A model generated the notes under the pieces. That model did no database searches and was not told the DNA's origin. It worked only from the letters and a program-made list of their open reading frames with translations. Both the position numbers and the translations under genes were made by a program. A stretch of DNA of 64,000 bases from Buxus sempervirens (lineage: Eukaryota; Streptophyta; Magnoliopsida; Buxales; Buxaceae), in NCBI GenBank assembly GCA_947561395.2, contig OX387187.1, positions 32,779,829 through 32,843,828 of the forward strand. Reading direction: 5' to 3'. Below are positions 53,609 to 64,000 of the stretch, in pieces. Each line of letters opens with the position of its first letter. The first letter of the stretch is position 1.

Positions 53609-54187
53609 TTAAAGGATCAGCCCTTGTGCGGGCGGAGGCTTCGAAGGCCGCTCAGGTGGTGCAGTTTTAGGAGTGTCAGACAGACGAGCCTGTGCTAAGT
53701 CATCCACCATTCCTCTTTTCTGTTCGTCCTCAGCCATGCCAGCCTTCTCTTTTGCCTTCTGTCCAACTTCTCCAGCAGCCTTGGCCACCTTAGTTAAGGA
53801 ACCAGTTACCCATGAAGCTGCAGTGAATACATACCGGTTCTTCATGATGGCAGATCCGGCACTACTTACCTTCTGTTCAGCAACTGCAAATGCTGATTTG
53901 GTTTTCTCAGAAACCTGAAACTTCTGGTCCATTTCTTTTACTTTTTCATTCACCGCAGTTGTACCCATGCTTATCTTCTCACTGAGCCCAATCTTTTTGT
54001 CAAGAGAAACCACCTTTGCAGTGGCAGTTGATGTGAACTGGTGCTTCTCGTCAAAGGACTTGGCTTTGTTGACAGCATCTTTGCCTAAGATGAAGCCTTT
54101 GGCAAGCATGCCGCTGACAACATCCTCTGCCTTTTGAACAGCAGATTCTTCACCAGCAGCACCACCAGCAGATTCATTTTCCTTTTT
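53609..54187 (-). CDS. BPA1: BPA1-like last exon: helical C-terminal region
   Basis: After TCTCTTAG, 579 nt run to TAA or TAG at 53609-53611. They encode a Gly/Ala linker, then AEDVVSGMLAKGFILGKDAV, several amphipathic Lys/Ala-rich repeats, one hydrophobic patch, and a Pro-rich tail (PPERPSKPPPAQG). The ATG at 54109 is internal, not the start. Confidence 0.88.
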   Translation of the reverse strand, partial: KKENESAGGAAGEESAVQKAEDVVSGMLAKGFILGKDAVNKAKSFDEKHQFTSTATAKVVSLDKKIGLSEKISMGTTAVNEKVKEMDQKFQVSEKTKSAFAVAEQKVSSAGSAIMKNRYVFTAASWVTGSLTKVAKAAGEVGQKAKEKAGMAEDEQKRGMVDDLAQARLSDTPKTAPPERPSKPPPAQGLIL

Positions 54188-57100
54188 CTAAGAGAATGAG
54201 AAACAGATAGATTAGAAACATACACAAGGTGAATGCGATAAGAACAAATTCATTGTGCCAAAGAAAAACTCTTACACCAGGCTGTGCCAAAGCGTTAGGT
54301 GGGAGCTGATAATCTGGAGCAGGAGTTATGGTGACCGAGAGATCCACTATTGTCGCTCCCTGAGATATAAAAAATGATAAATGAGTATGAAATTGAAGAA
54401 GAAACAGAAACCTAAAATCTTTTGCAGTACAGGATTTTACATAACAAAAGAAAATACTATTGAGCAAGTGTAAGGTCTGAGAACTCAGTGAACTGTGAAA
54501 TTAAAGGTACATAAAACAATTAATTACCTGTATGAGGCTACTTAGTTTCCTTCGAAGAACTCAAATAGAAAATATCTAGTTAATATTTGGTACTAAATAA
54601 ATAAGCAAAGCAGAAAAATTTTGAGAATACTAGATAAAGCTGCAAGGTTTTCAAGGAGATTGAAACTCTTGCCCCTTGCCTTAGTAATACTTATTACAGG
54701 CCTAGGAGTTCGTCACACCACTTGGTTGAAATATCTCAACTAAGATGTCTATTAAATCATCCCAACTTTCTGCTGTCCTTTTGAACAAATATGGGCCCAT
54801 GAAAGGGAGTGCATCAAAAGTGTTCTGTATCTGCACAGGTTTGAATCTTAGTTTCATGGGCAGATCCGAATCAGATTGTTCGAGCCTGCACATTAACAAC
54901 CTGGATCTGGATCCATTTTGTTTCTCAATGTTGAACACTTTCACATCTTAAGGTGGATATGTAACCTGAATAATGTAGTAGTCCAGATCCAGTCCAGGTT
55001 ATCAAAGTTCAATCACTCTGCATGCACTATACATGGATGCACCCTGTTCCACCATCTACAGGATGGTAACCATCCAATGGAATTTTTCTTTGGAAAACAA
55101 TATATATTTGTTTTCTGTATATAGAAGATTGCAAAAAGGTCAACATTAGCACAGTTGATCCCTTTTTATTAAAATATAAGTCCTAGTGGTAAAAAAGTTC
55201 TAAAGCAGGCTAACACAGCTACCTAGTATGAGATGTATGTCTCACTAGAATGTCAATATATAATATACTGATATAAACAAGAAAAATACATAAACCATCA
55301 AAAAACATTATAACAAAAATAAAGCACCAAAGCAATATAAAATGAATAAAGGTAAAGTACTTAACGGAATACACAATGAACAAAGGTGTTCAACTACTGA
55401 TATACTTAAAATATATATATATATAAATGCTTCAGAACAAAGCCAAGCAGTGTCCAAGTATGCATGATCTTATTCTCAGATCATGGAATTAATTAAGAAG
55501 AAACAATTTCCAAATTAAAACACATATCTAATGGTGAAGTTAAGACATACAAATTACTCTAATCTCATGTTTTAACTGAGAATTCTTCAACTCTGTACTG
55601 TTTGCTATAGTCAGATAGCCAAATGCTACAGCAGTCTGTGGAAAATCCAATTTTTCTACAAAATAGAGCATTTAATTACTGTGCTTGCTCAACAGCAAGT
55701 AATCTTCCAGTGTGTGAATCCACGGAAAACATAACCTCATTTCACAGTAAGAACAGTTAATTTTCTGCAGTATGGATCCACAGAAAACACATTCCCATTC
55801 ATACCTTCCTTCATCCCAAAAAAGAATATCGCCAACTCTGACCAAAAAGTCATGGAGATACAGTAATATGCACCATTCCCCTTCATCGTCTATGATTCTA
55901 TGCCGAAAATAACTCTTTAAATCTCCATTTTCCCAGAATTGCCCCTGCAACTCTTTTTTACTAACCTAAAATACCCTTACATCAGTCAATCTTCCTGCAT
56001 ATTCTTGTAACCAACTGCCCTCAATTCACCATTTTCCATATAACTTCATAGCAGTTTTTCCCAACTATCACTCTCCCACCAAAATTTCCAGCCAACTCGT
56101 GCTAAGAAGGGTAAGAATAGAATTTGCACAAAATGGGAGCTTCTTTTAACCAAGGTAAAAGCCAAAAACACACTTGATTTTCTCACCTGGGACAAATGAA
56201 AATGATAAAACGAATTACAGTTAATAGAAAAACAATTAAAAGGAGAGAATCAAGACTAAAAAATAATATAGAAGAGAGAAAAAGAAAAAGAAAAAAACGG
56301 ATTACTTAATGATGGCCGTTACATCATGAGATAGTAAAGGGATCATGTTTGTTTCATGAATCCAAAGAGAAAACTTGAAGTTGGGACCAAAGAGAACTTG
56401 ATGGGTTTGAGGTCATCTTCTACAAACTTAAAAACTGTTGTCTTCTAACAGGTTTACGTGTGTTGGGTTTGTTTTTTTGGCTGTACTCCCCATCTCACTT
56501 ACCATGATGGCTGAAAGCTTAAAAATACACTTTAATTGAATTTTGAGCCCCTCTTTCATGTTTCTAACAGGGCATGAAGCCTTTTTTTTTTTTTCTTTTT
56601 TCCTTTTTTTGAGGTGTATGCCCCAGTCTGAAGAGCTAAAAATTGTAGGCTACACTGAGGTATGTGCACTTTTGTATTCCTCACCCCCTTCAAGATACAT
56701 TCCAAGACTGCTGGACTACAAGATCATGCTTAAGGACCTGATCTTAAGCCATACACCCTGAATACCTTTAAAAAACAAGCTGGGATTCATCACATGGTTG
56801 AACCTTCACCCCCATCTCAAGGAAGACAGAAATTCTTGTTTTTTCCATAATGCTCAGCTTCCCTCTGAGAGAAATTGTATAGCATTATTAAAGTTTCTTC
56901 AAATAATCAGAGACAATGAAAAGCTGCATTGGCTATAACACTTTACATGCGCCACTACACTCATGTTGCAATGGCTTCCAAGAACCATATCATGTCAAAG
57001 TACTCATAAAGAAGTAGTACAACCTCCAGGGATGTCATAAAAAGAATGGGATACATGACTGTATTTCCTTGAAAGAGACATGTTCTCAGTAAATGACCTG

Positions 57101-57450
57101 GTGTTCAAAACCACTGAAAAGATGATATCAAAATTAAATGAAATGACAAAAGACTACAGAAGTGAATATACCGAAAGAAGAGTCGCAGTTTCTGCACCCT
57201 GTGAATCCTTGAAAGTAACATATGCAATTTGAGACCGTTCATTCTCACTGCAAAAATATATATAAATATGCCAACTAGCTCTCCACAATTTACCAAGAAT
57301 GAGAAAAAGAGTTAGAAAAAGAAAGCCAGGAAATTAACTAGTATACCTCTTCATTTCAACATAATCAATATCACCAGAAAAGGAAAAGAACTCCTTGATG
57401 TCTTGTTCAGATGCACCCAAAGAAACATTGCTGACCTTAACTGTTCTTAC
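53609..57450 (-). CDS. BPA1: BPA1-like RRM protein (binding partner of ACD11), four exons, start exon missing
   Basis: Coding exons in minus order: 57450-57347 (104 nt), 57247-57172 (76), 54359-54276 (84) and 54187-53609 (579). The total, 843 nt, gives 280 residues plus stop, with phases consistent at each join. The first exons form an RRM: VRTVKVSNVSLGASEQDIKE (RNP2-like) and ERSQIAYVTFKD (RNP1-like), then GATIVDLSVTITPAPDYQLP. The last exon is an Ala/Lys-rich helical region with DEKHQFTSTATAKV and SAIMKNRYVFTAASWVTG, typical of plant BPA1 proteins. The Arabidopsis protein binds the lipid-transfer regulator ACD11 and restrains cell death. The exon with the initiator Met was not found upstream of 57450. 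The 2.8-kb second intron is unusually long. Confidence 0.85.
54276..54359 (-). CDS. BPA1: BPA1-like exon: end of RRM and linker
   Basis: Between TATCTCAG and GTAAGA, 84 nt encode GATIVDLSVTITPAPDYQLP and then PNALAQPG. GATIVD is the last RRM strand. The following intron is only 88 bp. Confidence 0.85.
54360..57171. other. Long second intron of the BPA1-like gene
   Basis: 2.8 kb of AT-rich DNA. Open frames such as 54702-54944 and 55672-55950 lack family similarity. T-runs near 56583 are low-complexity. Confidence 0.6.
57172..57247 (-). CDS. BPA1: BPA1-like exon: RRM second half
   Basis: Between TTTTTGCAG and GTATAT, 76 nt read ENERSQIAYVTFKDSQGAET, then ATLLS. Aromatic residues of the RNP1-like strand are kept. 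Phase 0 at the end leads to the exon at 54359. Confidence 0.85.
57347..57450 (-). CDS. BPA1: BPA1-like exon: RRM first half
   Basis: After ATTTTACAG, 104 nt read VRTVKVSNVSLGAS, EQDIKEFFSFSGDI and YVEMK, with donor GAG then GTATAC. Two leftover bases (AG) complete a Ser codon in the next exon. The reading needs an upstream start exon. Confidence 0.85.
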
Positions 57451-57670
57451 CTGTAAAATCAAAGGAATAAGATTAGGAAGGGACCATAAGACAGCATGTT
57501 TTTATGCTAATTTTCTTTTCTTTTTCCTTTCAGTTTTTAAAACAGGTTTATGCAACATGAACATTGATTTGGTTGTTTAGTCACCTAAGTGACATTTGAC
57601 AATGAAGCAATAAGAATCGCCAAGAAGCACCATCCCTATTAACAACATGTTAGATAATATTTTTTTCCAG

Positions 57671-58117
57671 CTTAGAAGTTCTTTGATAATGTTGAGTTCT
57701 CCCTTATTCTTCTTTTTTCCCACTTTTTCTCCATTTCTCCTCTTTGTCCTACTTTAATTCTTCTCCATACTCCAAGTCACCCAAGAAACCGCAATTAACA
57801 TTTACCATCTAAAACCCAAACATAATCCTAATGTGGTCCTACATCACAGAAAGTACAAGACAAAGCTAGTCTGCCTCTCAAAATATCTTAGAAGTTCTTT
57901 GATAATAATGTTAAGTTCTCTCTTCTTTTCTTTTTTCTTTCTTTTTTCCGTCTTTTTTCTTCATTTCTCCTCTTTGTCTTACCTTAATTCTTCTCCATAC
58001 TCCAAGTCACCCAAGAAACAGCAATTCACATTTACCAACTAAAACCCAAACATAATCCTAATCTGGTCCTACATCAGAGAAAGTATAAGGCATAGCTGAT
58101 CAGCCTCTCCAAATATT
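57671..58117. repeat. Two-copy tandem duplication, unit about 216 to 231 bp
   Basis: Copy 1 (57671-57886) and copy 2 (57887-58117) both start CTTAGAAGTTCTTTGATAAT and share CTCCATACTCCAAGTCACCC and AAACCCAAACATAATCCTAA. The T-rich part differs in length. The position is upstream of the first identified BPA1-like exon, probably in an intron. Confidence 0.85.
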
Positions 58118-58590
58118 ATGTTGGCATGAGGGCCTGGAAATATAAAATTGTACGAGAAACTATAATAATACTTGTTCTATTTGAAGGTAGATACAATGGA
58201 TAAACTCATTGGGACATAAGCAGAATTTGTGAAATTAATTGAATACCAAATACATCAAAAATAATTTTCTCAAAGTGAAAACCCATAGCTGTGGATCTAG
58301 ATAAATCCACAGCAGCAACAGCTGAACAGTGGAAGGCTCTGAAAGCCTTGATGTAAGGATAAAAATATGAAATCAATGCTGAATTTAGGGTTGGTTTAGG
58401 GAGTGTATTATGTGGGGCCTCTTTCACAAGATGTGTTGGGAATAGGATAGTTAACTAGCTTCTGTTCTCTCTGCTGTTTCTGTTTTTCGACTCTATGTCC
58501 AGGTTTCCGACCTGTTACTACAGTCATATATTTTCGCCTCCCTTTGTCTTAATATCTTTCTTCATTAACCATCAAGAAAAAAAAAATTTA

Positions 58591-58859
58591 TGGGTTGGCA
58601 ACGGTTCAGTTTTGAAGTAAGCTGAAACTGAACCAAAACCAAATCGGTTTCTAATTGGTGGTCTGACTTAAAAATGTGTATATAAATAGTCTGTTCGCTA
58701 CGGTTTGACCTTAAAACTGAAACTGAACCCAAACCGAATCGGTGTTTATAGTATAAAACCGAAATCAAACTGAAACCAATTAATAACAACCCAAAACCGA
58801 CCCTAACAAGTTCAGTTTGGTTCAGTTTATCGATTTTAACCAAACTATTGACACCCCTA
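58591..58859. mobile_element. hAT-like MITE remnant
   Basis: The right end reads TTGACACCCCTA, complement of TAGGGGTGTCAA. Inside are AACCGAA-type words on one strand and GGTTCAGTTT on the other, as in the hAT MITE at 47234. The left end (TGGGTTGGCAACGG) is degraded and no TSD is clear. Confidence 0.4.
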
Positions 58860-59797
58860 GCTGAATTACAAGATTCCAGCATTTTATTTTTCCTGAATAA
58901 ATGTGAAGAAGATTGAACTTCAAAATCAATTTCCATAGCTCCAAAAATGTCGATAGGAAACCCAACTTGTTGGTTGAAAAGAAAACATTTTAGATCTTTA
59001 TCATACATAATTTTTTAAACCTAGTAATAGCATAATATTAGATAAATTTACCATTTTATGCCTTTTTCTTATTATTTACACAAAAATGTGACCTAACTAT
59101 TTTTTCCTGTAAGTTGGCAACATTTCGCTGAAAATTCAGCGAAATTTCACTGGCAGCAACGGACAAAATGTTGATTGACACGACATTGAAAACCTTGGTT
59201 TAAACTAGGCAAGTTCATCAAGCTTAATAAGCTGGCCTAATATCACCACCCCACTTTTGAAAGTAATGATAGAAACTTAAAAGTGGAGATCGATTTGGTA
59301 CTGTGAGTGATAGTTATGTTACAAGTTAGTGATACACTATATCTAGGTGGTAGTGGTGGCAGTGACTGCAAAACCATTGAAAGTGGCAATGACATTGTTA
59401 AAGCAGTGAGGTTGGCTATACATGTTGGCCATAACCTTCATAAAACAAAACAAGATGAAAAAACCTGAAGTGGTGTTGATTCAATTAATTTTTTATCTTT
59501 GGAAAATTACATTCAAAATTCTGAAGTTTATGTCATTTGAAAAAATTGCATTATTTTTTAAAATGTAAATATATTTGTATATACCACATGGAAACAAACA
59601 CACAAGAAATAAATTTTTCACTAAAATTGTGTTTAGCCTTTTTTTTTTTTTTATCAGTAAATGATGGATATATTATATAAGATAGAAATAGAGACATACA
59701 AGCCGCATCCACGGGTACACACTTTGTGTACCCGTCCTTAAAGTGTACTTACTACTACATACATGAGTAGGTCATAGATCCGATTAGAACTCTTGCG

Positions 59798-60037
59798 TCA
59801 CCCAAGGTGTCCCCCTCCCAGCTCATAGAAATCATTACAAAACAAAAATTCCTCGATAGATATGTTAGCTCCTGCACCTTGCCCAATCAACCAACTATGC
59901 ATCAATGACAAAACAACTCTCTCTAGCGCAAGATCACTTCTCTCCAAGTTCTTAAATATCTTTCTATTCCTTTCGCCCCATATTACCCATGCTATAGCTG
60001 CAGGGGCTATGTTCCAACTTCCAACTAATCTCTTCAC
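59798..60037 (-). pseudogene. L1 ORF2 extreme C-terminus
   Basis: This frame continues the L1 protein after the break at about 60040: PAAIAWVIWGERNRKIFKN is the common L1 tail in plants, ending near 59798 before the 3' UTR and poly(A). Confidence 0.8.
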
Positions 60038-61337
60038 ATGATTTTCCTTTCTTCCAACCCCATGCTTCTAATGCTGGTTTAAATTCCTTTGGATGGACCC
60101 AGGCTACCTTCAACCTTTGGAAAATAGATCCCCAAAGCCTCGTAGTGCCTCTACAATGCAATAGGAGGTGGGCAACATTTTCTTCCTCTTCTTTGCATAT
60201 GCTGCATCTGTTGGCCATTTGCCAACCCCTACTCTTCAAATGGTCCACCGTTAAAATCTTGTCAAGGGCTGCAGTCCACATAAAAAAGGCCACTTTGCTT
60301 GGGAATATGGTAGACCAGATATGCTTAAACACTGCTTGTTCCGAGTCTGAATTTTGGAGGTGATCAAACGCCTCTTTGACTGTAAAAGAACCAGATTTTC
60401 CATGTAACCATCTTCTAGAATCTTCTCCTTCCCCTAATACCTTGCTGTACAATACAGCTAATAAAGACTCATAGCTATCCATCTCCCAATCCAACAAGTT
60501 TCGTCTCAGATCAATGCTCCAAACAGTACCAACTTCCGATATAGACATATAATTGCTTACAACAGCTTGCTTGTTAGTGCACAAGTTGTAAATCAAGGGA
60601 TAGGAGTCCTTTAGATTAGCCTTTCCACACCATATATCCTCCCAAAATCTGATTCTCAAGCCGTTCCCCACAAGATATTTACAATCCTTCTCCATTGAGC
60701 TTGACAACTTGGCAATAGGTCTGCAAAGACTCATCCCACAAGGCTGATTAGAGGGTAAGGGAAACCAACCATTGGATGAGGAACCATATTTTCCAGCAAC
60801 TATTTCTCTCCACGTGTTCCCGTTCTCATTTCCAAACCTCCAAATCCACTTTTGGAGGAGAGCTTTATTAAATAATGACGTTGGCCTAATCCCTAGGCCC
60901 CCTTCCTTCTTAGATCTGCATATCTGGTTCCAAGCCACTAAATGGTACTTTGTTTCCCCATCATTACCTTCCCATAGAAGGTTCCTTTGAATTTGTTCCA
61001 ATTTCTTCGTCAAAGATTTTGGGATTCTTAGGATAGACATGAAGAAAGCTGGGAGACTTGCGAGCACACTCTTAATTAATACCATCTTTCCTCCTTTCGA
61101 AAGACTACGGCTCTTCCATGCTGCGAGCTTTCTCACCATATTTTCTACCACTGGATTCCAAGTAGAAGGCCTTCTATAATTAACCCCCAATGGAATCCCA
61201 AGATATGTAGTTGGGAACTTCCCTACCCTGAAGCCCAATGATCGACTAAGACTAATGGTATTCTCCTCCATTCCAATATGGAACAACTCACTCTTGGCCA
61301 GATTTATCCTCAGCCCGGTGCACGCTTCAAAGCACAA
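59964..61337 (-). pseudogene. L1 ORF2 C-terminal half (RT end and zf-RVT)
   Basis: The 457-codon frame has KSELFHIGMEE, FPTTYLGIPLGV, KLAAWKSRSLSKGGKMVLIK (RT thumb region) and GGLGIRPTSLFNKALL. The zinc-binding zf-RVT part has WTAALDKILTVDHL and CSICKEEEENVAHLLLHC. A stop at about 61338 separates it from the FADD box upstream. The endonuclease and most of RT are missing. A frameshift near 60040 moves the last part to the 59798-60037 frame (AWVIWGERNRKIF). Confidence 0.9.
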
Positions 61338-61520
61338 AAAAATGCCTCAAAGCCACATGATCTGGTGGTGACTTGGCTTACAAAATATGAGTATATCGTC
61401 CGCAAATAGAAGGTGACTAATTGAAATAGACCTTCCAAAGGATACTCCTTCAATCATGCCGCCTTCCGAAGCTCTTGAGACCATTCTACTAAACACTTCC
61501 ATAATAATGGTGTTTAGCCT

Positions 61521-64000
61521 ATTATTTTACATTAAAACAAACATAGCTCTAATTGGAGCATGGTTTAAATAATCAGAAAAGTTACTTTTTTTTTTTTTTA
61601 AAAAAAGGAATCAGTATGTTACCATCCTTTTTTTTTTTTTTGGCTGTATCAACCATAGCAATCCAATATCTCTATATAACACAGAAGGAAAAACTAAAAT
61701 AAAAATTTATGCATCAATCCCAACAATAGTCATTTTATACCAATAAGAACAAGTAAATACCATTCCTAAGAAGAGAGAAAAAAAATAAATAGAAGCAAAA
61801 AGAAAAGAAAAAGTGTGAGGAAAAGAGGAAAAAGAAAGGGCAAGCAAATGTGGCATTAACTATGAGTAGGGGGACCTCTCCCTCCTCATCCTTTTTCTTC
61901 CTTTAAGCCCACATAGGAAAAAAGGACCAATACTACTCCAGTCCGATCCAATAGCATAGTTAAAAGGGCCTATTTACTTCAACATAATGTTTTGGGAATG
62001 TAAACCACAAGGTGAAGTGTCCAATAAGGTTTCTCTCTTTATAAAGAGAGAGAATATCTTGGACATTTGCATGCAATTAATCTCCAAGTTAACCCACAAA
62101 GCCACTCTTGCAGTTATTCCACAAAAATAAACTTTTTAGCATGGAAAATCACCTTATTAAAAATTTAAAAATGGTATTATCATATAACAATAGCATAGAG
62201 ATTCAAAAGATTTAGTTAAAAATCATGAATAAACAAAGATCAATCGATAAAAAATTAACCTATCCCATGTAGAACTAGGCCATTGGGATCATGTTCTACA
62301 AGCAAAATCAATCAAATATTATATAATAAATTAGATTACATGCATTCAATAATATCTGATCAACTTCATCGATCTTTTTCCTTGAAGAGATGGTTTGAGC
62401 AAATCCAAGTAAATAGAAATTAAAGACACTTGAATTACTAAAATCAAGGATTAAATAATTATCAAAACATTTTTGCCAACAATTTTTACTTAGAATTCAT
62501 TTTTCTTATTTAACGAGTTGAAAACTTGAGTAAATGAATTTTTTTTCCTTTTTTATGAAGCAACTTAAGCCGATGAATTGAATGGCTTATAATTCATTAA
62601 ACAGACTACTAAAGTTGATGATAAAATTTATGTTAGATGCTTTGTTTGCGAATATATATAAAAACCAGTCATATATGATAGTGGTACAATTTTTTGGCAG
62701 CTAAATGGACCAAAGTGTAATGTTAAATGATAAACTTGGGGATAATTATAGAAAAATTATTGATATTTACACTAAGTAGTCTGTTTATGAATTTCAACAA
62801 GTTTGTATGAAATAAGAACAAAATCTAATCATTTAGTACTCGAATCAGTCTTACTCCTCTTATGATATTATTAGTCAACTTGGATTTAATTACAATGGCA
62901 TGTATTCACATGCATAAGCACAGGCATAAGTTCGAAAATTGACAGATACTATTTATGTGCAAAATGAGTTTTACGAATTGAAACTTGATTTAGACATTAT
63001 TATTGAAACTAATTTGCAAGTATTTAAGACATGAGTGCCTTCTCCTACAAGTTTGACTTCGTGTTTCACATAATTCCCTTATATGGTGAACAACAGAAAC
63101 AAATATATTGGCTATTGATATATAGTTCGTTAGTTTTGACTAATTAATGCTAGATTTCACAATTCTTTACATAAAAGATTCTACAAGCCAAATTCCTATT
63201 TATTTTCACATAAAAATGCTTGAGGATAAGTGATTAACAACTAAGATGAAATCATTACTGGAAAAAGATAAAATGGCAACTCATCACTCAATTGAGATGC
63301 ATATATAAAGAACCATTTAACAAAAGAAAATTATGACTTTAATGGCTCCATATGGGTCCTGCAATCAAGCACCGTGTAAGTTGTACCTGGAAACACTATG
63401 TCTTCACACATAATATACATTTGCAGACAGTAGATTAGAAGGGGAGGGAGGTCACTATGTCACCCAATACATATAAATTTTAGCCTCGAAAGAATGCTCC
63501 TATGCTTCATTATGAAGTCATCAACAGAGAAAAACTCCACTGTCCTTACTGCACATGCTATAACATATCATAGATAAATCGCCTCTGAACAGGCAGGATT
63601 TCTTTCCAATAAAAAAGATCACGGAAGATTTAATCTAGATTTCAACTAAATACCAATCACCAAACTCTGGCTGACGAACTAAACCGACACACCAGTCAGA
63701 GACAATACCGTCTATTGGAGAAGGAACGCTAACATTTCCATTGATTCCCCAAACCCTGATAGAAGCAGAAGTTCAGCAACCCTGATTCAGGTATTTGAAA
63801 ATCCACACATCTAAAAAGAAGTTGAGCTAACACACTCGCACTCAAGGCCTTTAAACTCGAACAAAGAATAAAATCAAACATCTTCCCAGATTTTGCATGA
63901 ATGACTTAAACGTTATCAGAAACAAATGGACAACAGGAGTACAACCGTAGAGGAATCAAACAGATCTAAACCTATTATTCTCGATCATCAGCAAGAATTG
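61521..64000. other. AT-rich DNA at the right edge
   Basis: No protein similarity seen. It might contain upstream untranslated exons of the BPA1-like gene, but I cannot support one. T runs occur near 61587 and 61629. Confidence 0.45.

Larger units (their letters stand above)
57451..59628. other. DNA upstream of the first identified BPA1-like exon
   Basis: It holds the tandem duplication and MITE remnant listed separately. Otherwise I see no gene; the missing start exon could lie here or further right, but several weak ATG-plus-donor combinations prevent a choice. Confidence 0.4.
59640..61509 (-). mobile_element. 5'-truncated L1 (LINE) insertion
   Basis: An 11-bp duplication GTGTTTAGCCT (59629-59639, 61510-61520) flanks a unit that on the minus strand starts inside the RT domain (HLLFADDILIF near 61390) and ends in a poly(A) tail (T run from about 59638). 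Truncation at the 5' end, a poly(A) tail and a long TSD are the marks of target-primed reverse transcription. It lies close upstream of the BPA1-like exons, possibly inside that gene. Confidence 0.92.

Noticed and set aside
58206-59008. Minus-strand frames at 58206-58427 and 58565-59008
   Set aside because: They cross a hAT-like remnant and low-complexity DNA and show no similarity.
1-64000. CRISPR arrays, bacterial operons, rRNA or tRNA genes
   Set aside because: The sequence is plant nuclear DNA. The tandem repeats lack CRISPR spacing, and no tRNA cloverleaf was noticed; matches to tRNA are the short primer-binding sites.

Overview
The window is nuclear DNA of a flowering plant, probably a woody dicot or magnoliid; I cannot name the species. 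Evidence: AT-rich intergenic DNA, GT-AG introns, an LRK10L-type receptor kinase, a BPA1-type RRM protein, a plant thylakoidal peptidase exon, and nested Ty1-copia, hAT, Mutator, L1 and Helitron-like elements. No bacterial operons, CRISPR arrays, tRNA or rRNA genes were seen.

Layout. 1-6366: AT-rich DNA with isolated splice-flanked exons, one from thylakoidal processing peptidase, ending in a Helitron-type 3' terminus. 6649-16344: Copia-1 (TSD CTTAC), split by a 4.5-kb solo LTR (9545-14059, TSD GCCCG). 17276-18072: non-autonomous hAT element (8-bp TSD). 19559-23914 (minus): an LRK10L receptor kinase whose four exons splice in phase to 642 codons and whose first intron holds a decayed second ectodomain exon. 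24122-25324: duplicated promoter-like DNA and a 287-bp tandem repeat. 27242-38677 (minus): Copia-2 (TSD GTTAC), lacking integrase, RT and RNase H, and carrying two more solo LTRs, one in gag (31590-34290) and one in its own LTR (35619-38113). 39768-40445: hAT-like element. 40971-41046: CACGTG palindromes, possibly a second Helitron end. 42444-43099 (plus): a three-exon gene for a 157-aa single-pass membrane protein, with a Mutator MITE (41939-42093) upstream. 44882-45032: second Mutator-type MITE. 46010-51615: Copia-3 (TSD TTTAT) with a 488-bp hAT MITE in gag. 53609-57450 (minus): four exons of a BPA1-like RRM protein whose start-codon exon was not found. 59640-61509 (minus): 5'-truncated L1 with an 11-bp TSD.

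Three host genes are supported: the LRK10L kinase (predicted plasma-membrane sensor), the small membrane protein (function unknown) and the BPA1-like protein (family linked to ACD11 and cell-death control). Nothing shows that they work together. Most of the rest is layered mobile DNA whose insertion order can be read from exact target-site duplications.

I did not find a convincing new multi-gene system. The best leads are the receptor gene with a relic alternative ectodomain, the Helitron-like terminus with captured exons, and three solo LTRs that share a cryptic noncoding architecture.
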